From NVTR01 sp965237505 (GTDB lineage: Bacteria > Pseudomonadota > Alphaproteobacteria > Rhodobacterales > Rhodobacteraceae), in contig CBDEFR010000002.1 in NCBI GenBank assembly GCA_965237505.1, forward strand, positions 1 to 64,000: 64,000 nucleotides of DNA. Reading direction: 5' to 3'. How positions within the stretch are numbered: position 1 is the stretch's first letter; every line of letters begins with the position of its first letter. A model generated the notes under the pieces. The model ran no database searches, had not been told where the DNA came from, and saw nothing but the letters and a program-made list of their open reading frames with translations. Shown piece by piece: positions 1-8,308 of this stretch. The position numbers were made by a program, and so were the translations under genes.

Positions 1-932
1 TCGCAACTGGCCCTGGTCTTCCCAACACTGTGCCGCATATTTCCTTATGGAGACTGCCGTATTTGCCAATCAGCAAGCGGCGCGTTTGGCACGCCAGGCG
101 AAATACAGAAATGTTGCTCGGCCTGATTTTAACAAAAATCTGTCGTCGAAACCTGGCATTGCTTTTTACATCTGCGTCGCAACGCAATCACACCCGATTT
201 ACCAAGTGGCTGATTTCGAAAATGGATGCAGTTATAGCAACATCAAAAAAAACTGCGGGATTTCTGGAGCGTCCCGCAACTGTCATAGTCCACGGCATTG
301 ATACGAATGACTTCACGCCGGCGAGAAACAAGGACACTTTGCGCATTCAGTTAGGCCTGCCAGGTGGTTTGCTTATCGGGTGCTACGGTCGCATCCGCCG
401 CCAAAAAGGCACTGACCTCTTTGTTGACGCAATGATCGAGTTGTTGCCGCGACACTCGGATTTTCACGGAATTATCATGGGACGCGCAACCAAAGCCCAT
501 ACTATTTTTTTGAACGATCTCCGGACAAAAACAGCTCGGGCGGGTTTATCAGATCGATTGGTTTTCTTGCCGGAAGTTGGCGTTAGCCAGATGGCTGAGT
601 GGTTCCAATTGCTTGATCTATTTGTCGCTCCGCAAAGATCGGAAGGATATGGATTGACACCGCTTGAAGCAATGGCATGCGGCGTTCCCGTTGTTGCAAG
701 ACGCGTGGGCGCATTTGAAGAACAGATATTAGACGGCGAGACCGGATTGATTGTCGATAACGGCGACGCTGCGGAGATTTGCTACGCTATCGAGACAATC
801 ACCAAAGATCGTGAGTCCCTGGTCAGAAAAGGCGTTGCTGCGAGAAATCATGTGGACAAGGAATTTCGAATTGAAGACGAAGCCGCAGCAATTATTGATG
901 TGTATCGATCCTTATTGAAGTCTCAGGAATAG
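1..932 (+). CDS. lpcC: LpcC-like LPS core glycosyltransferase (GT4), 5' end cut by window
   Basis: Retaining glycosyltransferase of family GT4, very like rhizobial LpcC, the mannosyltransferase that builds the LPS inner core at the cytoplasmic face of the inner membrane. The frame is open to the window edge and begins with residues TGPGLP, a stretch also found early in LpcC, so the first GTG at 30 is probably internal and about 30-40 residues are missing. Visible marks are WHARRNTEM, FTSASQRNHT, a GRIRRQKGTD stretch that starts the C-terminal Rossmann domain, and the nucleotide-sugar motif with EGYGLTPLEAMACGVPVV near the end. It is followed after 8 bases by a second glycosyltransferase, so the two are probably co-transcribed for surface-glycan synthesis. 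The family and fold are clear; the exact sugar is inferred from similarity only. Confidence 0.82.
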   Translation, partial: ATGPGLPNTVPHISLWRLPYLPISKRRVWHARRNTEMLLGLILTKICRRNLALLFTSASQRNHTRFTKWLISKMDAVIATSKKTAGFLERPATVIVHGIDTNDFTPARNKDTLRIQLGLPGGLLIGCYGRIRRQKGTDLFVDAMIELLPRHSDFHGIIMGRATKAHTIFLNDLRTKTARAGLSDRLVFLPEVGVSQMAEWFQLLDLFVAPQRSEGYGLTPLEAMACGVPVVARRVGAFEEQILDGETGLIVDNGDAAEICYAIETITKDRESLVRKGVAARNHVDKEFRIEDEAAAIIDVYRSLLKSQE

Positions 933-940
933 GGACGGCT

Positions 941-1558
941 ATGATGGAATGGCTCTGGTTTTTGTTTCATCGTACATTTCAGGCTCAGAAAATTGCCAAG
1001 TATTCTTCGAACCTGGACGGGTTGCACGACGATCTTGCGGGTCGAGATGTCGCCATCGTCGGCAACTCCCGTGCATTGGCTCATGAAAATTTCGGTGAAG
1101 ACATCGACGCGGCAGATGTCGTCATACGAATTAACCGTGCGCCGATGCCGAGCCAAATGTCGCATGGGACAAAAACCCACTGGCTGGCTCTCGCCACGGC
1201 GTTGAAGATCTCAGAAGGCCGGCGCATCAATCCTGACCGCATCCTGTGGATGTCTCACAAGCGCAAACGGCTGCCATTTTGGGTCGCTCGTCGGCGCGGG
1301 TTTTTCCTTTACCCGCACGGCGATTATTCTGCCCTCTCCAAGCAACTTGGGGCACCGCCGACAACCGGCGCGATGATCATCGATTTTGTTGTTTCGTCGA
1401 CCGCCAGGTCCATTGATATATATGGCTTTGACTTTTTTGCGTCCTTGTCGTTGACCGGCCGCCGCACCGCCGCGCAGGTGCCGCATGATCTTGCTGCCGA
1501 AAAAGCATGGCTCACGGCTCTTGCAGACCGGGATTCCCGGCTGAAGATTTGCGAATAG
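941..1558 (+). CDS. Glycosyltransferase family 29 (sialyltransferase-fold) protein
   Basis: A 205-residue protein carrying the three signature regions of family GT29. A sialylmotif-L-like block is at about residues 36-68 (VAIVGNSRAL ... IDAADVVIRINRAP). A motif-S-like block is at 138-164 (PPTTGAMIIDFV ... IDIYGFDF). A short HxxxxE motif is at His182/Glu187, matching the catalytic histidine region. Members transfer CMP-activated sugars to glycans. There is no membrane anchor of the animal type and no signal peptide, which fits a cytosolic enzyme acting on LPS intermediates. It starts 8 bases after the LpcC-like gene, behind a purine-rich stretch; ATG codons at 941 and 944 are both possible. 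The donor sugar cannot be read from sequence, and no CMP-sugar synthesis gene is visible nearby. Confidence 0.8.
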   Translation: MMEWLWFLFHRTFQAQKIAKYSSNLDGLHDDLAGRDVAIVGNSRALAHENFGEDIDAADVVIRINRAPMPSQMSHGTKTHWLALATALKISEGRRINPDRILWMSHKRKRLPFWVARRRGFFLYPHGDYSALSKQLGAPPTTGAMIIDFVVSSTARSIDIYGFDFFASLSLTGRRTAAQVPHDLAAEKAWLTALADRDSRLKICE

Positions 1559-1652
1559 CGTATGATGCGGTTTCCACTGGTAATTGACCCTTTCGCCGGC
1601 GTCGCGATTGGTCTAATCACCGCCCCGGTTAGCAGACCCAGGGAGATCCTTG

Positions 1653-2675
1653 ATGGGATACAAAGTCGTGGTCGCAGGCGCCACCGGAAACGTGGGCCGC
1701 GAAATGCTGAATATATTGGCCGAACGTCAGTTCCCGGCCGACGAGATTGTCGCGCTGGCCTCGCGCAAATCGCTTGGCACCGAGGTCAGCTTTGGCGACA
1801 AGACGCTCAAGACCAAGGATCTGGACAGCTTTGATTTTTCCGGCTGGGACATCGCTTTTTTCGCGGTCGGCGCTGAAGCCACGAAGACCTACGCCCCCGG
1901 AGCCGCGCGGTCCGGCTGCGTGATGATCGATAATTCCTCGCTCTATCGCTATGACCCGGACGTGCCGCTGATCGTGCCAGAGGTGAACGCCGACGCGATC
2001 ACTGGGTACGCAAAGAAGAACATCATCGCCAACCCGAACTGCTCGACCGCCCAGTTGGTGGTTGCGCTGAAACCTCTGCACGACCGCGCCACGATCAAGC
2101 GCATAGTCGTTTCGACCTATCAGGCCGTGTCCGGGACCGGAAAGGCTGCAACTGACGAATTGTGGAACCAGACCAAGGGCATGTATGTTCCGGGCCAGGA
2201 AGTTGCGCCGTCAATTTACCCCAAGCAGATCGCCTTCAACGTAATTCCGCAGTGCGACGCGTTTATGGAAGACGGCACTACGCGGGAAGAATGGAAAATG
2301 GCCGCCGAGACCAAAAAGATCATCGACAGGTCGATCAAGGTCACCGCCACCTGCGTGCGGGTGCCGGTGTTCGTCGGACACTCGGAAGCAGTGAACATCG
2401 AGTTTAAGGATTTTCTGGACGAAGACGAGGCCCGCGATATTCTACGCGCCGCACCCGGTGTTCTGGTGGTCGACAAGCGCGAAGACGGCGGCTACGTCAC
2501 CCCGGTTGAATCCGTCGGCGATTACGCGACATTTGTCAGCCGCATCCGGCAGGACAGCACGATCGAAAACGGCCTGAACCTGTGGTGCGTGTCTGACAAC
2601 CTGCGCAAAGGCGCGGCGCTGAATGCCGTGCAGATTGCGGAAGTGCTGGTGCGAAAGGTGCTGGAGAAGGGGTGA
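1653..2675 (+). CDS. asd: Aspartate-semialdehyde dehydrogenase
   Basis: NADPH-dependent enzyme that reduces aspartyl phosphate to aspartate semialdehyde, the branch point to lysine/diaminopimelate, threonine and methionine. It is cytosolic and 340 residues long, normal for the family. The N-terminal Rossmann motif GATGNVG is at residues 9-15 and the catalytic cysteine is Cys130 in NPNCST. I chose the ATG at 1653 rather than the TTG at 1650 because GGGAGATC lies at ribosome-binding distance and MGYKVVVAGATG is the normal N-terminus. The gene stands alone: about 90 bases separate it from the glycosyltransferases, and the IS island begins about 150 bases downstream. It appears intact. Confidence 0.96.
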   Translation: MGYKVVVAGATGNVGREMLNILAERQFPADEIVALASRKSLGTEVSFGDKTLKTKDLDSFDFSGWDIAFFAVGAEATKTYAPGAARSGCVMIDNSSLYRYDPDVPLIVPEVNADAITGYAKKNIIANPNCSTAQLVVALKPLHDRATIKRIVVSTYQAVSGTGKAATDELWNQTKGMYVPGQEVAPSIYPKQIAFNVIPQCDAFMEDGTTREEWKMAAETKKIIDRSIKVTATCVRVPVFVGHSEAVNIEFKDFLDEDEARDILRAAPGVLVVDKREDGGYVTPVESVGDYATFVSRIRQDSTIENGLNLWCVSDNLRKGAALNAVQIAEVLVRKVLEKG

Positions 2676-2830
2676 TCAGGCCTCGGTAATTTTTGCAGGA
2701 AATATTCGCCTGCCCTATTTGCTCTTCGGCGAGCCAACACAAGCGTGACCTAGGCAATCCTCCTGCCGCCTCTGAATCACGCCGTGAGACAAAGGGGAAT
2801 ACCCCTCAATACCAATGGCGGCTATGCGGA

Positions 2831-2979
2831 GAGGCTGTGTGAAAACTCTGCAAGTCATATGAGAGGGGCCAAAATCCTCGAAATTTCGGGCTCTCTGATC
2901 GAGCTGAGGCAATACTTTCGCACATTGCCACTACGAGCGTAGCGATTTCTTTAAAGTATTCGACTTTTCACACAGCCTC
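2831..2979. repeat. MITE-like 149-bp element with inverted repeats and 4-bp target duplication
   Basis: The two ends are inverted copies starting GAGGCTGTGTGAAAA (15 identical bases, 17 of the first 18). The element is flanked on both sides by CGGA (2827-2830 and 2980-2983), the duplication expected from transposition. It has no coding capacity. The simplest reading is a non-autonomous miniature element moved by a transposase encoded elsewhere; no full-length parent with these ends is in the window. The remainder of the 2676-3077 gap holds nothing else I recognise. Confidence 0.75.
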
Positions 2980-3077
2980 CGGACAAACCAGCCATTCGGA
3001 AAGTGTCCGTCCTTGGTCAAAACGGATGAAAGCACTCACTCAGAATGCGCGAATTCGCGGCAAGTTGTTCAGTGCAG

Positions 3078-3811
3078 TTAAAGTCCCGTGCCTTCGATTT
3101 TAGCCATACCTTCATTGCCGTTCTCAATCAAGTTGCGCAGTGATCGGTTTGTGATCTGTGGTTCATCCAACCTTAAATCCAATGTTGGCCCCAACATTGA
3201 TCCATATGCATGATCTTCGCCCGAGAAGCTGCGGCTGACGACGCCCCGGATCACTGCACCTCCTGCTCCGAAGATCGGCGCGCCGCTCATTTTACCGGGA
3301 ATGCGGGCATCGAAATCAAAACAGGGCCCGGGCGTGGAAACTTCCCTTTCGATATGGTTCTGTGGGAATGTACTGATGATACTGCCGACCGAAACATGAA
3401 TGTTCAGTCGAAAATTGATATCCGCAATGCCGCCGTTCGTTGGGTTCAGTTGTATGTCTGGCATCTCTGCATAGCCAAGGGCATAGGCATCCTCACCAGG
3501 AACGAACGGGTTCAACGACACATTTAGCGGCTGGTGTGCTTTGCCATCAGGAATTTCCGCGATTTTACATACAACCACATCGGTCGAATGCTCCCATCGG
3601 TCATCTTCGTGGAGCAAAGGGCTTTGCTTCCATTCACCCCAGTTCCACATCTTTTCGAAGGGGAAGAACCGAAACGCTTTTTGAAATGTCATTCCATTTC
3701 CGGAGGCCCAAAAAGGGATCAGACACCAAAATTCAGATTGTCGTGATGCTTAACCTGATTCCCTTGGCGCACCGCACCGTAGCGGCTTTCCAAAGGGTCC
3801 ATGAGAACATG
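3078..3811 (-). pseudogene. Trypsin-like serine protease, C-terminal part (split by IS21-family element)
   Basis: C-terminal two thirds of a chymotrypsin-fold serine protease whose N-terminal part lies at 7619-7954. Removing the IS21-family element and one copy of its AACATG duplication rejoins the reading frame directly after the catalytic histidine segment. This piece supplies the likely catalytic aspartate (STDVVVCKI) and the serine (GKMSGAPIF, the counterpart of GDSGGP). The last 204 codons are open from an internal ATG at 3692. A separate frameshift near 3720, where a TGA interrupts NLNFGV before LIPFWASG, breaks the link to the upstream 29 codons, so the gene is damaged twice or the base count here is wrong. 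It has no export signal. The 3' fragment could still be translated from the internal ATG, but it would lack the catalytic histidine. Confidence 0.75.
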
Positions 3812-3989
3812 TGCGTATTCCGGGGCGATCCGGCCAGTGATTCCGCTAACATCCGGCCACCCATACCGATTTGATCCGGCCGGGGATTCCGGGGCATCCG
3901 GCCACCCTGTTTTCACCTGAGATATTGCTGCCACGAGGCGATCCTTAACGCGGTTATCCTGCCGTTCTTTTTGAACGAGAGGGAGTCGA

Positions 3990-5507
3990 ATGAAGAGATT
4001 GCCAATGCGGAAGATACGAGAAGCCCTGCGACTTCGGGCGGATGGATTATCAGATCGTCAGATGGCGCTGAGCCTGTCTTTGGGGCGGGCAACCGTGTCG
4101 GATTATTTGCGCCGCGCCGATGTGGCTGGCCTGTCGTGGCCTTTGCCAGCAGATCTTAGCGATGGAGATATTGAAGGCCTGCTGTTTCCCCGCACGGCTG
4201 GCGATGTATGCGGGTCTTATCCGCAACCAGACTGGGCCTATATGCATGGCGAGTTGCGCCGGAAGGGCGTGACACTTTCGCTGCTCTGGGAAGAGTACCG
4301 GGCCGTCCATCCCACCGGTTACGGGTATAGCCGGTTTTGTGAACTTTATACACGGTGGGAGGGCAAGCTGTCGCCGGTGATGCGCCAAAGGCATCCTGCC
4401 GGTGAGCGTCTGTTTGTGGATTATGCCGGGGCGACCATGGATGTGGTCTGCCCTCAGACAGGCGAGGTGAGGACGGCGCAGCTATTTGTCGCCACGCTGG
4501 GGGCGTCCAGTTACACCTATGTGGAAGCCAGCTGGACGCAATCATTGCCCGACTGGATATCCAGCCATGTCCGGGCTTTTGGGTTCTTCGGCGGGGTGCC
4601 CGCGCAAGTGGTATCGGACAATCTCAAGGCCGGTGTGACCAAGGCCTGTTTCTATGAACCATCCATCAACCGCACCTATGCGGATATGGCGGTCCATTAC
4701 GATACTGCCATTGTTCCGGCCCGGCCAAGAAAGCCCAAAGACAAGGCAAAGGTCGAAGGGGCTGTGCTCTTGGTCGAACGCTGGATTCTGGCACGTCTGC
4801 GCAATCAGCGCTTCTTCAGTCTCGATGAGTTGAACGCTGAGATCCGACCCTTAATGGACCAGTTGAATGGGAAAGTGACCCGGCATCTGGGGGCCAGCCG
4901 CCGGGATTTGTTTAAGACGCTGGACAGGCCTGCCCTGAAGCCCTTGCCGGTCGAGCCCTATGTTTACGCTGAATGGAAAGAATGCCGGGTTGGCCTTGAT
5001 TACCACATAGATGTGGGACGGCATTATTACTCTGTTCCGCATCAGCTGTTGAAGCAAAAGCTGTGGGCCAGGATCACCGCGCGAACAATTGAGGTATATT
5101 TTAAAGGGCAACGCGTGGCGGCGCATCAGCGCACATCCGGCAATCGCCAGCATTCCACCCATCGTGATCACATGCCAGCAAACCACCGGTTCCGGACAGA
5201 TTGGACGCCCGAAAGAATACGCCGACAGGCCGCCAGGATCGGCCCAAACACCGAAGCCTATGTCGAGGTTATCATGCGTGAGCGCCGTCATCCGGAACCG
5301 GGCTACCGGTTCTGCATGGGTATTTTGCGGCTGGCCAAGACCTTTGGCCGGGATCGCCTGGAAACCGCCTGCACACGGGCAATCGACATCAACGCCCGTT
5401 CCTACTCATCTCTGCATTCCATTCTCAAGAATGGTCTGGATCGCCAACCTCGAACCCGCGCCCCGGACGAGCCTGCGATCACCCATCCCCACAGGGGAAT
5501 CGCATGA
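3990..5507 (+). CDS. istA: IS21-family transposase IstA, C-terminus replaced by ISAs1 insertion
   Basis: DDE transposase of 505 residues with an N-terminal helix-turn-helix (about residues 12-42) and an RNase-H-like catalytic core. The acidic residues appear to be Asp144 (LFVDYAGA), Asp210 (VVSDNLKAGV) and Glu256 (KAKVEGAV). A GAGGGAG ribosome-binding site precedes the ATG. The frame now ends in ITHPHRGIA because an ISAs1-family element starts at 5492. The native ending THPNIRGAEYFH, directly before the istB leader, is still readable at 6703-6741. Only about ten terminal residues are therefore swapped, and the catalytic core is intact. Confidence 0.92.
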   Translation: MKRLPMRKIREALRLRADGLSDRQMALSLSLGRATVSDYLRRADVAGLSWPLPADLSDGDIEGLLFPRTAGDVCGSYPQPDWAYMHGELRRKGVTLSLLWEEYRAVHPTGYGYSRFCELYTRWEGKLSPVMRQRHPAGERLFVDYAGATMDVVCPQTGEVRTAQLFVATLGASSYTYVEASWTQSLPDWISSHVRAFGFFGGVPAQVVSDNLKAGVTKACFYEPSINRTYADMAVHYDTAIVPARPRKPKDKAKVEGAVLLVERWILARLRNQRFFSLDELNAEIRPLMDQLNGKVTRHLGASRRDLFKTLDRPALKPLPVEPYVYAEWKECRVGLDYHIDVGRHYYSVPHQLLKQKLWARITARTIEVYFKGQRVAAHQRTSGNRQHSTHRDHMPANHRFRTDWTPERIRRQAARIGPNTEAYVEVIMRERRHPEPGYRFCMGILRLAKTFGRDRLETACTRAIDINARSYSSLHSILKNGLDRQPRTRAPDEPAITHPHRGIA

Positions 5508-6702
5508 AGGTTATGTCCGGAGAATTTGCAGTAAGAACCGATTGTTCCATCCGGCCTTTTTGCGCATGACCCTGAGCGATTTTTTATCTTTTGCCTTGTT
5601 GAGCAGATTCATTGCCATGTGTTTGATGACGGCAAAATTCTTGGGGCCGTGATCCTTACGAACACGGCTGTCATCATCGCGGAATGTGACGTCGAGCACC
5701 CAGTGGAGGCGGTTTTCAATCCCCCAATGGGAGCGTACCGCATGGGCAAAGCGCGGCGCATCTTTCGGTAGAGACGAGATGAAGTATCGGGTTTGTTGTG
5801 TTGTTTTCCCGTTGCTTTCACGGATCGAGACAACGCGGCCAATACTGGTCAGGCCCGCCCAACCCGGATGGCGCTCTTGCAGCCATTCTATGGTGTCACT
5901 CTGGGTGTAGGTCCGGGTCTCAATCCGACCTTTATCGCCATCAACAGTCTGTAACGACGCAGTATTTTCATGCTCCCTCTCTTCAAACCACAGTTTCACA
6001 TCCTCAAAAAGGCTGCTCTGATTTCCCTTGAGCGCCAGCACGTAGTCGGCCCCCTTGTCGCGGATTTTGCAGGCAATCTGGCGTTGGCACCCCATCGCGT
6101 CCAGCGTCACGATCGCGCCCTCAACGTGGAGCAAATCCAAGAGCAATGGAATGTCCTTGATCTCGTTCTTTTTGTGCGCACTTGCCCGCTGACCCAGTAC
6201 CAGACGCAGATCATCACAGTAGGCCGAGATCAAATGCAGAGGTGTTTCACCACCGGCCTTTGACCCGCGCATCGTCTTGCCATCGACGGCCACAATCGAG
6301 CCTTCAACGCGTCCCGCCAGGCCAGCAGCCCATTGCGCAAAGGCTGTACTGAACTTCTCCGGATCAAGCAGCCGAAACACCGTTGAAAGCGTGTCATGCG
6401 AGGGAATGCCGTGCTCAAAAGGGGCCAATTTGCGCAGAAACTTCAGCTTTTCTTCACCATATTCGACAATATCAACGACACTCTCGCCGCCCGAGACCAC
6501 CGCACACAGGCTTAAAAGCAGGATCTCATCAAGCGGGTAAAGCACCTTCGCCTGCTGGCGAGGGTCAGGGATGGCCGAAATAACAGATTGAAATGATGTA
6601 GTCTTTTCCAAAGCAAGTCCTCCAGATGCGTGTTCTGGTGACATTGAATCAGACGTTGATGCACGTAGCAAACACGGGCCAGCTATTCATGCGATACCCC
6701 TG
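5492..6702. mobile_element. ISAs1-family insertion sequence, copy 1
   Basis: A 1211-bp element with inverted ends CAGGGGAATCGCATGAA / CAGGGGTATCGCATGAA (16 of 17 identical). It is inserted in the last codons of istA. The flanks show a nearly perfect duplication: ACCCATCCCCA on the left against ACCCATCCCA on the right, with one extra C. Its length and sequence match the copy at 8309-9519 almost base for base, so the two copies are recent relative to each other. Confidence 0.92.
5511..6671 (-). CDS. ISAs1-family transposase, copy 1
   Basis: A 386-residue DDE transposase of the ISAs1 group (H-repeat-associated protein type). Catalytic residues visible are Asp130 (IVAVDGKTMRGS), Asp191 (IVTLDAMGCQRQ) and Glu319 (SHWGIENRLHW). 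The frame is complete and fills the element, stopping within 20 bases of one inverted repeat. It differs from the second copy at only two residues that I found: His87 here against Arg, and Asp246 here against Asn. It is intact and plausibly active; it is the most intact transposase in the outer half of the island. Confidence 0.93.
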   Translation of the reverse strand: MLRASTSDSMSPEHASGGLALEKTTSFQSVISAIPDPRQQAKVLYPLDEILLLSLCAVVSGGESVVDIVEYGEEKLKFLRKLAPFEHGIPSHDTLSTVFRLLDPEKFSTAFAQWAAGLAGRVEGSIVAVDGKTMRGSKAGGETPLHLISAYCDDLRLVLGQRASAHKKNEIKDIPLLLDLLHVEGAIVTLDAMGCQRQIACKIRDKGADYVLALKGNQSSLFEDVKLWFEEREHENTASLQTVDGDKGRIETRTYTQSDTIEWLQERHPGWAGLTSIGRVVSIRESNGKTTQQTRYFISSLPKDAPRFAHAVRSHWGIENRLHWVLDVTFRDDDSRVRKDHGPKNFAVIKHMAMNLLNKAKDKKSLRVMRKKAGWNNRFLLQILRT

Positions 6703-6754
6703 ACCCATCCCAACATCCGTGGCGCTGAGTACTTCCATTGAAGAGGACAAACAT

Positions 6755-7512
6755 ATGCTCAATCACCCAACCCTGGATCAGCTGAAAACGCTAAAACTTG
6801 ACGGAATGGCGGAAGCCTTCAGCGAACTGGAAACACAGGACGGAACGGTCAGCCTCAGTCACGCTGAATGGCTGGGCCTGCTGGTCGACCGCGAGTCATC
6901 CAGCCGTGACACCAGGCGCTTTGAGAGCCGCATGCGTACCGCCAAATTGCGCCATGTGGGAGCAGCTCCGGAAGATGTGGATTACAGGGCGCGCCGAGGA
7001 TTGGACAAAGCCCTTTTCCAGCAACTGCTGACCGGCAAATGGATACGCGACAAACGTAACCTGATGATCACCGGCCCTTGCGGCGTTGGCAAAACCTGGC
7101 TGGCATGCGCCTGGCACAAGCCGCCTGCCGGGACGGCGTTACGGTTCTATACAGACGCCTGCCCAGATTGTTCGATGAGTTGGAGCTGGCCCACGGCGAT
7201 GGCCGCTTCCCGCGCGTCTTCAAAAGCCTCATAAAAACAGGGCTGCTCATCCTCGATGACTGGGGTCCAGATCGCCTGAACGCCACCCAACGCCGCGATC
7301 TCATGGAGATCGTCGAAGACCGGTATGAGGCCGGATCAATCCTGATCACAAGCCAGCTGCCTGTCGACACGTGGCACGATGTGATCGGCGAACCGACCTT
7401 CGCAGATGCCATCCTGGACCGGATTGTTCACAACGCCTATCGCCTCAATCTCGACGGTCACTCCATGCGAAAGACCAGAATCAAGACCGTTGACGAAACG
7501 CCCGTCAACTGA
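6755..7512 (+). pseudogene. istB: IS21-family helper ATPase IstB, frameshifted
   Basis: IstB is the AAA+ ATPase that assembles with IstA for target choice. The frame starts at MLNHPTLDQL, carries the Walker A motif GPCGVGKTW, then loses frame near 7110. The next frame resumes at once with LAQAACRDGVTVLYRR and carries Walker B (LLILDDWG) and the normal C-terminus. One missing base in GCCCTG (read here as GCCTG) explains the break. Without it the product would be about 252 residues, normal for IstB. Either the element is dead or a homopolymer base was lost in sequencing. Confidence 0.85.
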
Positions 7513-7618
7513 CACTGAAAACATGCGCCTCAAAGCAGCGTGTCAAAGGTGGCCGGATCCCCCGGTATGGGTGGCCGGATGTCGCTGGAATAAGTGGCCG
7601 AATGTTCCGGAATGCGCA

Positions 7619-7954
7619 AACATGTGCGGCAGTCAGCAAGTAACCGGTGCAACTGATGATCGAAGCGGTGCCAATGCACCTTATGGCGTGTTCGCCGTTA
7701 AGCCACGCGACAACAGGAACGATGCTTTGCTGCATCAGAAACTCCGGCGGCCCAAACAACGACATCACATCTTCCAGGCTGCCGTTTGGCGAGTTGGTCA
7801 TAAGTTGTACATCGCCGCGCAGAACGAAAAATCGTTTGTCGGGTTCGCTCTTTGACGTGAGATCCAGCCCTTTCAAATCACTAATCGCCCACTGACCATC
7901 CGCCCGGCGGCTCCAAAGAGTTTTCAAGACGGAGATTGGGAACCTAATTGCCAT
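7619..7954 (-). pseudogene. Trypsin-like serine protease, N-terminal part
   Basis: First 112 codons of the protease gene cut by the IS21-family element. The frame begins MAIRFPISVLKTLW and reaches GYLLTAAHV, the catalytic-histidine motif of chymotrypsin-fold proteases, exactly at the element boundary. It has no signal peptide or membrane segment, which suggests a cytosolic or effector-type protease. The remaining catalytic residues are on the fragment at 3078-3811. The 194 bases upstream (7955-8148) lie between this start and the IS110-family transposase and hold no gene I can support; they may contain this gene's promoter and the left end of the IS110 element. Confidence 0.78.
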
Positions 7955-8148
7955 TTGCGATATCTACACCGGTTTGCAGCTATCGGAACAGGGGTATTCT
8001 ATTCGGCTCATAGGCAACCCTCAGTTTCTTCAGTGAAGGCATCATGAATGTCGACTATGGGCTCGAAGCATGCGTAATTGGGCTACCTCTGTTCTGAGGT
8101 CGAGCTCCCGATAGGATCACAGGATAGCTGTGAAAAAGGGAGAAGATG

Positions 8149-8308
8149 ATGGAATATTTTGTCGGTTTGGACGTATCGCTGCGGTCGTGCGCGCTGTGTA
8201 TTGTCGATAACAGGGGAAAGGTGCTTCTTGAGCGCGAGTTGCCTTGTGAAGTCGTTGATATCGCTGAGTGTTTGCGTGCTTTCTCACGCCCGATTGAACG
8301 GGTTGGCT
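8149..8308 (+). pseudogene. IS110-family transposase, N-terminal fragment (part 1 of 3)
   Basis: First 53 codons of an IS110-family (DEDD) transposase, starting MEYFVGLDVSLRSCALCIVD, with the first catalytic Asp in GLDVS. The frame stops where ISAs1 copy 2 begins at 8309. It continues in the same frame after that element: removing ISAs1 and one copy of its 10-bp duplication joins IERVG to FEAGTMSQHL. Good RBS GGGAGAAG upstream. Confidence 0.88.

Larger units (their letters stand above)
3812..7618. mobile_element. IS21-family insertion sequence (carrying a nested ISAs1-family element)
   Basis: Ends are TGCGTATTCCGG on the left and, in reverse complement, TGCGCATTCCGG on the right. Each is followed by several internal copies of a (G/A)TCCGGCCA-type repeat, as is usual for the multiple transposase-binding repeats of this family. 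The flanks carry a 6-bp direct repeat AACATG (3806-3811 and 7619-7624). It contains istA and istB in the usual order. It is 3807 bp long because a 1211-bp ISAs1-family element sits in the 3' end of istA; without it the element is about 2.6 kb, a normal size. It interrupts the trypsin-like protease gene. With istB frameshifted and the istA end replaced, it is probably not autonomous. Confidence 0.9.

Noticed and set aside
1562..1834. Small frame of 90 codons between the GT29 gene and asd.
   Set aside because: It overlaps the conserved asd start in another frame and has an Arg-rich composition without any motif.
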